Positions 20,401-30,670 of a DNA stretch of 31,746 bases are shown here, one piece after another. Positions within the stretch are counted from its first letter, which is position 1; every line of letters starts with the position of its first letter. This stretch comes from Chromera velia. Its lineage: Eukaryota > Sar > Chromeraceae. Below the pieces are notes generated by a model. It saw only the letters and a program-made list of their open reading frames with translations, was not told where the DNA came from and ran no database searches. The stretch covers positions 1 through 31,746 of the forward strand of contig JAHBMJ010001356.1 of NCBI GenBank assembly GCA_018398765.1, written 5' to 3'. The position numbers and the translations under genes are program-made.

Positions 20401-23340
20401 GAGCAGACGGACTATCAGGATGAGTCGGGAGGAGTCAGATGTGCCAAGGGCATGCGAGGGGTGAGTGAGACCGCCTGCCTGCCTCTCTGACTGGTCATCC
20501 GTCTGCTGCGATGGTGTCGGTGATTGTCTCATCTCCAGCCTGTGTTGTGATCATAAAGACCGAACAAGGGGGCATTCTGTGAGTGTCAAGAAAACTTTAA
20601 CCAGAAGGGTTGCTGTCTTTTTTGCTGCCGAGGGCCAAAAGCCGTAAAAACTTTCATGACTGTCTGCGCCGGTGGAATTCTGTAATGATCGCTCTAGACA
20701 GCTCCTCGTGTGTTGATTCATCATCAATCTTGTTCACACGGTCTTTCACAAGGTCATGCAGTGGCCCCATTCAGTTGCTCAGTATACAGGACTGCTTGCA
20801 TCAGAGCCGTTTGTTGTCTTCTTTCTTACTTGCAGCCTGTGTGCAGTCAATGCGATGACTACTACTACAGACCCTCCGCTCTGGAACCGTGTCGACGGTG
20901 CCCGGAGGTCAGGGGAGAAAGGACCCGAATGGGCGTGGGAAAAGGAGGGGGGGGGTAGAAGAAAGTGGCCGAAGAAACAAAGCTTACAGGGGGCTTTCTG
21001 TGTTCCCTTTTCTCCTTGCTTCTCCAGGACTCTCTTCCTTTCTCAATGTGAAGCCTTTGCTCGTTTGTGTGTTTGATTTTAGATGGGTGATTCAAAGCTT
21101 TTCTCCGAAGAACCCTTCTCAAGCCCTCCATTCATTTGCATTTCCTGCTTCCTTTCTCTTGCCTCTGCAGGTTGGCTTCAACGTTCTGCTCTCCCTGGGC
21201 GCGTTCATCTTCCTCCAGTTCACGGTCGTTCTGTACACAGCCATCAACATGCACACAGATGACATGCACGAGAAAGTCCACGTGATTGCCATCAGACTGG
21301 GACTCAACTACATCTCCATGATGTCCATCTTCGCTTCTTTTGATCTCTACAGGTGAGTGACGCCGGGAATCTAGAGACACTCGGGCAAGGGCCAAAAGTA
21401 AAGCAAGCGGGAAAAAACAAGAAAAAGAAAAACGGAGGGGAGAATAACGCAACAGACACGGATCTGCGACTGCGCGAAGCAAAAGTTTGGATCGGTCGGG
21501 ATGGGTGATTGATTGCTTCTTCACTTCATTGCTATGGAAAGTCGCGGCCAGACTGACCATAAAAGAAAGAGTCTTCTTTCTTTCTCCTGCTGCACACTCT
21601 CAATTCTGTTTGTTGCAGAATCGAGTTGCCTTCCTCTGTCTCCCGAGGCGCCCTTCTGCCCTACCAGGAATTTCCAGACCCGACAGACGTCCTCACATTC
21701 GACTGCATCGCCCAGCCTTTCCTCCTCCAAGCAGGGTGGTCCTCAGATGAAACTTTCGTGATCATCAGGTAAAAAATTGGCTGTTCTTCCTCTTCTAGTC
21801 TCACTTCTTTTCACAGTGTAGCCATTTGCGGGAGTTATTTGTGCTCTCGATTGGAAATAGATTTGCTCAGACAGATAGACAAAAGTGGGACTGGGGTTGG
21901 AGAAAGGAAAAGTGGTAATACTGGAGAGGTTTAGATACACAGACAGCAAGCAACATGCACCACTAGATATGAGCATTCATTCTCATACTTCAAATTGGCC
22001 TGTGTGTCCTTCTCTCCTCTTCTTTCTTCTTCCTCCCTCACCTTGTCTTCTCGAGCAACGGAAGCGCATGTTACGTTTGCTTGACGTAGATTCTCCTGAA
22101 GACTCTTGAGCTTTCACGCCAGATGAATACGATTCTTTTTGACTGCTTTGCGTCTCACCTCCATCCTCTTGCTTGCAGCCTCTTGGAGAACCTGAAACCT
22201 CTCACAACGTTCGTCGTCACGACAGTGATTGGGTTCTGCTTCGTCTGGTATTTCCACGCGAAGGTCCAGAGACAGAAGCGAAACTGCGCCCCAAAGGACA
22301 GAGAATTGGCACAAGAAATGAACGAGAAGGTTGAGACAGACGCCAAAGAAGGCCCCCACAGTCAGACGCCCGGGGCGTTGACCTCCCCTGAACTTAGATC
22401 TGTGAAGAGATTTGTGGAGTGGAAACGACACAACAACAGAATCCTAAATATTTGGCGATACGATTTCACACCCGAAAACACAGACGGTCGCCCTGGCCGC
22501 ACCCGTCCGTGGGACTTCATCAAAGTAGTCATCACTGACATGGTTCCTGTCTACATCGTCACCTACTTCCTCAGTTTCGAGGGCGTGATCAACTCCCTTG
22601 GAGGTCTTATCCGATGCGAGCCTCTTTCCGATGGCCTTGAGAGAAGAATGACAGAGGCACCCACAGTCACATGCGACTCTCCACTGTATCGCACATGGGT
22701 CATTGTTGCCCTAGTTGGAGCAGTGATTATCGCACTGGTCATCCCCATCGCCCTAGCAACTTCCATGATCCTGCACGGACGACGCATGAGGGGTATCAGC
22801 GCACGGCCCCACAAACCCGAGTTCAGGAGACGGTATGGTTTCCTCATGCAGGGGTATGTGGATCAGTGGGTGTTCTGGGAACTCACGATCATTCTGCGCA
22901 AGCTCTCTCTGCAGTTGGCTCTCGCCTATTACCCAGGGGAAGACCCGGACGTGCGAGTCTTCCAGTGCCTTGCCATCGCCACAGTGGCAGTAATCATGCA
23001 ATTCCGCATTCAGCCCTTCACAGACAAGAGGAATTTCCTCCTCGATAGACTTGAAGAGCACAGTCTGACCACATGGATCGTCACACTCGCCTTCTTCCAG
23101 GTCAGGGTTTGCTTTAATGCAGAATTCTTTCGCAAAAACAAAAAAAAGAAGAGCACAGTCTGACCACATGAATCGTCACACTCGCCTTCTTTCCAGGTCA
23201 GGGAGGCACATGCGTGGTCTCATCATTCAACGAGAGAAAAGTCCTTCTCATGCCTGTTGTCCAGACCAAGAATCCGTCTCCGCTGCAAGTACCCAAATAT
23301 ATTTCTCATTATCTTGTAGCTGTATGCGTATGTTCCGCCC

Positions 23341-23389
<49 letters not shown>

Positions 23390-26300
23390 TCCGTCTCTCT
23401 GTTTGTGTGCGTGTGCGTCTGTGTTTGCGGAGGCGCAGTATTGAGCCACCAACACCATGTAAAGAATCGTCAAACCAGACTGAACATGTGATGATGATGC
23501 CTGCAGCCGATGTACATCATGAATTTGAACCCCTGGATCAATTTGATCTTCGCCCTTTTGTGCTTCCTCCTCAACATCTGGTTCATCGTTCGTATCTGCT
23601 TTGTGGTGGCGTTGGGGTACCTGAAGGAGTGGTACAACCTGATCCTGCAACTCGACAGCGCAGAGGACAGAGAGGCCCTAGTTCCTAACGCACTCGTCAG
23701 GGGAATGCTCGTTGCCCTGATTCCGGTGGCGAAGGCGTCGATTCCCATCGTCTCCTTCTTCCTCAAGACTCAAACCGTTCCCTACATCTGCATCAGGTCG
23801 GCGGTGTACACACACACTCTCAAAGACAGCTTCAGATCATTGTTTGTTTTTACTCCTTCCAAGTACCTGCCCGCTTTTTCTCTTGTTTGCTTCTCTCCTG
23901 CCTCCCTTTTGTCCTTTTATTGGTCCTATCTGTCTGTCCCTCAAGCATCCTGCGTCTTCATGCAGCCTTCATTCTCTGACCGAAATGCGTCAAAAACAAT
24001 GTATCGATGTGAATGGATAAATATGCGAGTGAGTGGATTACTGAATGCATGGAAAGAGGCTTGCGAAACGTAGTGAACCAAAACCCCTTTAATTCTCAAT
24101 TGCTTGAATTAATGCTGCAGAGAGGAGGACCAACGCAGCTCTACCTTTATGCTCCGCCTGAAGGGAGCCCTCGACTCTGAGGACAAGGTTATCCCTGCAG
24201 CCAAAATTGCCCCCAGTCTCCTGCCAGTCCATGCTGCCACTGTCCAGGTGGCCAACCATTGGATGACTCAGAGGTGCAACCAGCAGACAAACCCCAACAA
24301 ACTCTGGAAGAGGATACTCTGCTGCGGTCGAAAGGCAGGCAAAGAGCCCCACGCAGATCTCAGGGGGGTCTCTATGCCTGTGCACCTGCAGGAATTCGCC
24401 ATCCGTTGGGCCCTCGTCACCTTCCCTGCCCTCACAGCAATGCCGGATCTTCGTCGTTCCCTTGAACTCGTCAATGACCTCGATGAGCTCTTCTACGTCG
24501 CACAGAAAGTCCTCCGAAAACCCAAACTTCACCCTGCACACGAGAACGCAGCATTCCTCCAGACGCAGATGTCGTCTCTGAAAGGAATCGACAGAATGGA
24601 CTCAGCAGGCTTCGTTGCTGATGCTGCAATCACACGTGTGAGAAGGTTCAGACCAGACGAGAAAGAGGAAATGGGAGGAAACCCGCAAGACCCCGACGCA
24701 ACTCCGCCAGGCCGCACGGGCAAGGGGGCAGGCCGGAAGGGAAGAGGGAGGCCGGATGACGAGATGAGTCTCCCCGACTCGCTTGCAACAGAGGACAGAG
24801 AGAGAGACATGATGAAGAGAGCAGAGGAATCAGACTCAGAAGACGATCGCATGGTGCCTGCACATGTGCGACGAATGAAGAAAGCCCATCTCCACCGCCG
24901 AGGCGCTCTGAAAGGACCGATCGATGAGTGGAAGGCCCACCTCCGAAACCCGCCCCCCGAGGGAGAACAGGATCTCTTAGAGATTCCCGACGGAGCCGAG
25001 AAAGAATATCCCCCCAATGAAAGAGCAAATCAGGCGGAGCCAGGAAGGAAGCTGTCCAGCATTGCTGCAGTAGAGTACGATGCAGAGCTTGAGGACTCAG
25101 AATCCCTCGCCGGCTCTGCCCTGGAGATGCATGGAAAGAAGAAACAGAAGAAGAAGAAGGGAAAGAAGGACAAGAAGAGAGGAGGGGAGGGCAGCGATCC
25201 AGAAGAAGAGGACATTTCCCCTCTCGGAGGGGGAAGTGGCAATCAAGCGAAAAAGGCAGCAGAGAAGGAGAAGGAGAAAGAGAAGGAGAAGGAACAAGAC
25301 GACGACTTCCCCAAGGACGACCCTCATCTCTTCAAGAAACACATTTCCAAAATCGCAGCCATGTCCAGATTCCCATACGAACTTGACGTCCTTCGAAAGG
25401 TCAGTCACAGCCGACCTCTGAATGTGGCTTTTTCATTCGTGTGTAATTTTTGTCCGATTGAGAATTCTTGGACCTTCACTGCCCCCTGAAAGAAACACGG
25501 GGTTGGAGGGAGACACATGCTCGGAATTAAGAATTAAGGGAGATGTCCTCAAATCACCTTCTTTTTCGCAAACCAAAAATCGATGAATTGAGCTCCCCAT
25601 CTCACGACAGACTTCTATCAGCCCATGGAAAGACTGCGACTTTTTCTCTTTTGTCGCATTGAGCAGAGCAAAGGAATCGGAGAAGAGTGCAAGAAAGATG
25701 CAGTATGCCAGTTCTTTGCCATATCGTGCAAGTGTGCAGCCAGTGGGATTTCCCCTTTTTTGTGATCAATTCACTTTTGCTTTCCCCCGTTCATTCTCTG
25801 TTCAAGCAACATTCAAAGAACACCCGCGAGAGCGGAAAATGGTGTGTCCTTATACATGAAATGCATGTTCTTCTTGTTCTCCCATTTATGTCTGCTTAGG
25901 TGGGCTCTGAGTTCTTTGCGACTGAGGTGAACGGGCACATCGACGACCTCGAGGAGGGAATGGCCGTGGAGGAGCTGGAGGTTGCCATGCGGTATCTCTT
26001 GAAAATGCATCCGGCAGTTGCCGAATGGGTCCGTCGGCTGTTTGGGATTTTTCTTTCTCTTTTCCATTTTGGTACTCTAGCTGTCATTTAGAGGGAAGCT
26101 ATTCCTCTGTAGCTCTTTCATGTCTTCAGATCTGCATTGCGACAGGATAAAACTAGTCTACTCAACCGTCTCGAAGAGTCTGTTCAATCCCCAAGAAGGT
26201 ACGAACCGTTTTCTGAAGCTTGTCTTCTACTTATGTTCCCACCATTCTTCTCCGACCGTGTCCCTGTCTGTCCGTCTGTGTGCAGCACTACTTTTGCTTC

Positions 26301-28632
26301 CTCGCGGCCAAACTCGACCGTCAGAGGAGCGCTGCAGTGGAGGATTGGGTCGATTGGTTGAACACCGACGTGGACACCTACGCAGCCATGATGGCAGCTC
26401 GGCAGGAGAGGGATGACACACAGAAACCCCAGAGCAAGATGAGCACATTCTTCAAGGGAAGAGCCAAGACGATGACGAATCAGCAGAACCAGAGCAAGGC
26501 GGCTGCCCAGATTCTGGCCCAGAGACGCCATCTGAAGATCGACAAGCGAGAGTTCGTGAAGGTCGCCGTGCCTCTGATGGAAGGCGTGGAGTTGTCTGCC
26601 AAGCACAGAGCCACAGGGAGACCTGACACTGTGGAGATTTGGTTGCCTCTAGTTGAAGGCGGACGGGAGCTGATGGAGAAGAACGCGAGCGATGAGGAGA
26701 ATGAACTGAGGTCTGAGGAGGACGAGGAATCTCTGGACGGGCAGTCCGGTAAGTGAGTTTGCTTTGCTTTGTTTCCTTGGATCTGTTTCTTGTTTATCGT
26801 TGTCTGGTCTTTTTATGTCACGAGGAAGTGAGGGGACAATGAGAGGGAGATTGAATTTGACTGTGGAATCGCATCGAATTAGTCGGCTCGTCGCAAACAA
26901 TTGGTACCCTCTCACTCTGGCTTCTCCCCTCTTCTCTTCTCTTCTCTTCTCTTCTCTCAGACTTGTAAATCCTCTTCTTTCTTTCTCAAAGATGTGCCCG
27001 AAACGATGTGCCCGGTCTGCATCTTGAACTTAAATTCCAAGCAGGTGTGGGTTCCATGACCGGGTTCGGGCATCCCTTCGGGGCGTTCTCGAAAGGGCAC
27101 GAGCACGAGGTCGAAGGGTACGCAGACGCCGCCATGGAGGGACTGGAGCAGGATGAGAGGGGGACCACGCACGACGGGACAGTCTCAGAGGGTCAGTCAC
27201 GCAGGCAGAGGGCGGTCCCCTTTCTTGTATTTACTTCATGCAAGCGGTTCGAAGGATTTTTCTTCATACTGACGTGAACAGTCTTGTCTGGCCATCGAAT
27301 GACTGCACGATTTCGTTTGTTTCTGAGAAGGCAGACAAAAACTTCTCTCTATCTGCATATCTGCTTGCCTACAGGTCTGATTCCTGGCAGCATTGCGGAC
27401 CTTGACAGCCGCCCTGGGACAAGGGAGACGGCCCAGCGTCCTCGGTCGAAGGAAGTCAAGCAAAGGGGGGAGAAGGAGAAGGAGAAAAAGGCAGAGAAGG
27501 AAAAGGAGGAGGCAGCCTCCAGCAGCGCTGTCCGTCCCTTCTCGCCAGTAGGAAAGAAGGGAGACACCAAGGAAGAGAAAGAGGAAGAGAATTCGGACAG
27601 CGAGAAGTCCGAGAAAGGAGAAGAAGAAGACAAAGCACCGCCAGACCCGTCAGTCATTTCACCCCTCCCCTCTTTTTGCACCTTCTTTTCGTCATGCACC
27701 TGTATCTGTTGTATTCTGGAAGGAATCGTGTGAAGTGGGCAGGCACATCAAAGATCTGCCATTTAAAACAGCTTTCGCTGTGATGACTGTGAGGCAATGA
27801 ATAAAGTGCAAAATCAGAATTGCGAATTGTCAAGGCACAAATTGGGCTCCTCTGAGACTGCGGCTTTTCAACATTGCAATTTGTTTCGTCACATTTACTC
27901 TCTATCTTCTCTTGTCATTTCGTTTTTGATTGATTGCAGTTTTCTGGCTGCTGCCCTTCCCCCCGCACCGTCTCGCAAAGAGGAGAAGGAAAAGGAGAAG
28001 GAATCCTCGAAGGAGACATCGGAGGAGGACGACGAAGCTGCCAGATTGAAAGCAGAACAGATAGAAGAGTTCAAAAAACTCATCACAGAGGGAGAAGCAG
28101 AACTCAACGCGCTCTTAGAAGACTCGGACGACGACGATGGAATGCCTAGTGCTCTCCCTCCGTCAGTACTTGCTTTCACACTCTTCTCTGCTCTTCTCTT
28201 TTCACATCTGATTTCTTTCCTCCTCGGTGCCCTTTTTCTCCCTTTCCTGAGAGCATCTTGATGCTTGAGTAGAGGCATGCGCATCGATTTGTTTCTTCCT
28301 CCCTGCAGTATTTATGGCGCTTTGTCTGGCTCTCTTTCTCTCAGGAGCCCCTCACCAGTCACCCATCCTCGTTCCAACGTTGTGTCCATGCCTCTCTCGG
28401 ACTCTCTCTAAACGTTGTGTTCGACTGCCCCTGTTTGAATGAACATGTAGTTTACCCATTTGTATTCTCTTGTGAAATTTGCAGTGCACCAGGCAGGAAC
28501 CTGAACTCGTCGGCTGCGTATGCGCAGTCTCTGGGCGCCTCTATGGCACTGGCAGAGGTGGAGGAGAACATTTTGGAGGACTCCAGCGAGAGCGAGGACG
28601 TCGCCTCGTCTGTCGAAGAGGAGGACGATTGA
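14482..28632 (+). CDS. 2372-residue modular surface receptor/TRP-like multi-pass membrane protein, 25 exons, complete
   Basis: Exons: 14482-14542, 14682-15134, 15422-15613, 15811-16041, 16237-16449, 16715-16949, 17355-17464, 17748-17969, 18272-18509, 18739-18782, 19082-19281, 19566-19666, 19920-20460, 20836-20907, 21171-21352, 21619-21768, 22179-23100, 23507-23796, 24121-25399, 25900-26028, 26286-26748, 27045-27191, 27375-27648, 27940-28161, 28485-28632. All 24 junctions are GT-AG and keep frame. The 7119-nt CDS ends in TGA. The start codon opens a signal peptide (MELRRLQYLPAVFLFF, cleavage likely near HASA at about 20-24). An extracellular module array, about nine membrane helices and a cytoplasmic tail of about 950 residues follow. 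The layout resembles protist GCC2/GCC3-TRP-like proteins, so a surface receptor, adhesin or channel at the plasma membrane is likely, but ligand and ion selectivity are unknown. Exons 16 and 20 and the small exon 10 rest on splice sites and phase; transcript data were not available. Confidence 0.9.
15620..15690. repeat. (TCTCTG)n/(CT)n microsatellite in receptor intron 3
   Basis: Imperfect TCTCTG and TCTCAG units pass into a CT run, just downstream of the donor of exon 3. Confidence 0.85.
19867..19899. repeat. (CTTTT)n microsatellite before receptor exon 13
   Basis: About six and a half CTTTT units form the pyrimidine tract ahead of the ATGCAG acceptor of exon 13. Confidence 0.9.
23053..23203 (+). 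repeat. Direct duplication of the end of exon 17 with its 5' splice site
   Basis: The 55 bp at 23053-23107, covering the last 48 bases of exon 17 and the donor GTCAGGG, recur at 23148-23203. The copy has one substitution (GG to GA in CATGGATCG) and one extra T. The copy lies in intron 17 and carries its own GTCAGG donor. Confidence 0.95.
23342..23391. repeat. (CT)n/(CTTT)n microsatellite in receptor intron 17
   Basis: A CT run is followed by about seven CTTT units, upstream of exon 18. Confidence 0.95.
24121..28632 (+). other. Long charged cytoplasmic tail of the receptor
   Basis: Exons 19-25 (about residues 1486-2372) lack membrane helices. Exon 19 has a compact part (ending around FYVAQKVLRK) and then a disordered, highly charged part with KKKQKKKKGKK and (KE)n runs. 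Exons 20-21 contain a second compact, helical part (KMHPAV, then AAVEDWVDWL). Exons 22-25 return to Lys/Glu/Asp/Ser-rich sequence and end in an acidic cluster. There is no kinase, ankyrin or EF-hand signature. The many Ser next to acidic residues would suit casein-kinase-2 phosphorylation, which is inference only. Confidence 0.7.
26930..26958. repeat. (CTTCT)n microsatellite in receptor intron 21
   Basis: About five CTTCT units end in CTCTCAG. This looks like a splice acceptor but puts a stop in frame, so the acceptor used is the later CCAAGCAG before 27045. Confidence 0.85.
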
Positions 28633-29818
28633 TGGATGGATCGACTGACTGGTTGATTGGTTAGGCGAGTGAGAGAGTGCAGGGGGGGGTGACTGAGATG
28701 GAGATCAAATGCCTGATCGATCGATCGATCTATCTGCCTTGCAGGGCGTTTGCCTTGCTGACTGGTGCATGGGCCTTCTTTTCTGTCTAATTCTCTCGCA
28801 TGATCAGCAGGACATACAGCCGGGAGGTTTTTTTCCCCACAGAGAGAAAGACAGGTACAAAAAAGGCAAGCAGACCAATCAGCTCACAGTTGAACAAATG
28901 TTGCGCTGAGTATTGAGGGAGCGACGGGAAGGGAAGGGAGGGGGGAGGCAGACAGGTGGAGAATGGGTGGGACCGTGGGGGAATGGGACCTAGGAAGTAA
29001 GTGAATGAATATCTGGGACAACCAAGGATAAACCCGGGATTAGGGGGGGTTTTCTCTAACTTTCTTTTGTTTCTCTCCTCTTTGTCCCTTCTCTTTTTTG
29101 TCTTGCTCTCCTGCACCGATCCTCTACACGGTTTGTTGACTCTTGTCGAGTTCCACTGACGTTCTCCATTCCGTGCCTTCGTTCGGACATTTGCATTTTT
29201 TGCACCATCAGAATCCAGTCGGAGTGATTCATCCGTCAACGACCGTCCATCCTAATTCGATTGTTACCTTCCTCCAAGAATTCCCTTTAGAGACTTAGGA
29301 GGCCCGCTTGGGTTTTTCTTCCTGAGAAGCGCCCCTTTTGAGACCAACCAACACGTACGCACACCCACACTCACACGCATAGAGCACCTCACTTAGCACT
29401 AGAAGCGAAATGCACGTTTCAAGCGAATCGCTGTCAGCGCAGACCACGTTGGTCACGATGAAAGTTTGAAAATCTCTTTACAACTTTACTGCAAATTGCT
29501 ACCCCTCTGATTACTGTAATAAGCAAAAATTTGCTTTGTTTATCAGTTCAATATCATGCACCGCAATTTTCGGATAGAAAAATGTAACGAATTCTTCTTA
29601 ACAAACGTAAACTGATCGTTATGAAAATAAAATAATATTTTAATCATAAATGAATATTATATCTCGATCGTACGTATATTACAATTAAATTATGAAGGAC
29701 AGGATAGGATATGAAATGTGTACACACATTAACTTAAATAATCATACAATCTTTCCTACAAAACTTTAATATTTTCTAGCTTATATTGCATGAAGTGTTT
29801 CACTTAGGTAAATTGTAT
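28633..29818. other. 3' flank of the receptor gene, no gene seen
   Basis: It starts with GATC/GATT-rich repeats, probably 3' UTR. A TTGCAG acceptor-like site at about 28740 could reflect a 3' UTR intron. The minus-strand open frame 29239-28787 has no domain and translates G/C runs, so it is not called. From about 29,460 the base composition turns strongly AT-rich. Confidence 0.4.
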
Positions 29819-29826
29819 TCAACTAC

Positions 29827-30662
29827 TAGTAACCAGATTTGATTTGATTTGATTTGATTTAAAGTAGGGTTTAACCTCAAATCAAATCTTAGGCCTGAGA
29901 AACTTTAGCATGATAGGGCCTATCAAATCCTATCAAATCTACTTTAAATCTGACCATTTAACCTCAAATCTTCGAGGTCAATCCATCATTCAGTATTCAT
30001 CCAGTCTCTCAAATGAGTCTTCACACTTTTTTGTGCACAAAAAAAAAAAAAAGATCATAAAAAGATTTTTTCATCGGTTTCATATGAATATGAACGCCCA
30101 TGTAAAAGCTTTTCCAAATGTCTGTTCAGTAAAAAAGAGGTCCGCCTTTTTATTGGCAGTTAAATATAGCAGTTTCGAAGTAAGATAGAGATTCAAAAGT
30201 TGAGAAATACAGTTTCCAACTACATTAAAGTTTTGGTCTGCTTTTTTATTAAGCATGCAATGGTTAAGCATACAACTCTGCATGCTGAGGAAATTAATTC
30301 TAGTCTTAAATTAAGATACTAGTTAAGATGACTCTCTACAATGACTCTAAGATAAAAACTTATGTAAGCTCTTAGCTTTGACAATAGCTCATTAATTTTG
30401 AGAGTCTTAATTTAGCTTTTAGTCTAGTTTTTAGTGATTTTCTTGTCTCTAGGGCTTTCTGGGATTTGCTAGTGGTATCGACTGTGTCATGTCGTCTTCA
30501 GTGCTGTTGCGAGTGACGGTCTCAGTGACCTCAGCACTGACCTCTAGACTTCAATCTCAAATCTACCTCAAATCTGGTCAGATTTGAGCTTGAAGCTCAA
30601 ATCGAATCAAACCAAATCAAATTAAATCAAATCAAATCCCATCAAATCAAATCTGGTCACTA
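29827..30662. mobile_element. Non-autonomous TIR element D (hAT-like), 836 bp, with GATTT-repeat arms
   Basis: The left end is TAGTAACCAGATTTGATTTG. The right end read inward is TAGTGACCAGATTTGATTTG, 19 of 20 identical. A perfect 8-bp duplication TCAACTAC flanks it (29819-29826 and 30663-30670). Both arms are built of tandem GATTT/AAATC units, for example (GATTT)5 at 29835-29860, and further AAATC units recur inside. It is AT-rich with no transposase. Confidence 0.88.
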
Positions 30663-30670
30663 TCAACTAC

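Larger units (their letters stand above)
14482..20907 (+). other. Ectodomain of the receptor: signal peptide, EGF, Sushi, HYR and Cys-rich stalk
   Basis: Residues 1-24 are the signal peptide. Residues 25-171 (exon 2) form a Thr-rich, beta-type domain with paired Cys that I do not recognise. Exon 3 (172-235) is a calcium-binding-type EGF: LDEC start, then GSFSCECLPGY. Exon 4 (236-312) is a Sushi/CCP with C-x-x-P, NG, YGC, VTC and W-to-C spacing. Exons 5-7 (313-498) hold a second Sushi with a large insertion. Exon 8 (499-572) holds a third. Exons 9-10 (573-666) form a HYR domain (PPELTLCP to NSCDFHVVI) and exons 11-12 a second (APAIVCP to SGNVGRCNFSVTI). Exons 12-14 (about 740-971) form a Cys-rich stalk ending CAKGMRG, CSQCDDYYY and CRRCPE, the GCC2/GCC3-like pattern usually next to the first membrane helix. 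Such modules bind proteins or glycans in other organisms; the partner here is unknown. Confidence 0.85.
21171..23796 (+). other. Membrane domain of the receptor, about nine helices, TRP-like
   Basis: Exons 15-18 encode hydrophobic helices at about residues 972-996, 1010-1030, 1091-1108, 1195-1222, 1253-1279, 1311-1332, 1341-1358, 1376-1395 and 1398-1422. The run RRYGFLMQGY, then WVFWELTIILRKL, matches the recurrent YGFLxxGY / WELxxxLRK signature seen in large protist GCC2/GCC3 proteins related to TRP-like channels (pattern knowledge). An extracellular N-terminus and nine helices put the tail in the cytoplasm. A loop of about 85 residues after helix 3 is charged and cytoplasmic or lumenal depending on the exact helix count. 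No pore selectivity motif was identified. Confidence 0.75.

Noticed and set aside
24529-25017. Long minus-strand open frame (162 codons) opposite exon 19 of the receptor
   Set aside because: It is the antisense shadow of the charged, repeat-rich exon 19, with no domain and no splice logic of its own.
26120-26206. Possible extra exon between receptor exons 20 and 21 (acceptor CTTCAG, donor GTACGA)
   Set aside because: With either acceptor the phase does not fit exon 20 and exon 21, or a stop results. Direct joining of 26028 to 26286 keeps frame.
26961-27044. Earlier acceptors for receptor exon 22 (CTCTCAG at 26960, CAAAG at 26991)
   Set aside because: The first gives an immediate in-frame TAA and the second the wrong phase; only the acceptor before 27045 works.
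28787-29239. Minus-strand 150-codon open frame downstream of the receptor
   Set aside because: Translation of G/C-runs with low complexity, no domain and no plausible splice context.
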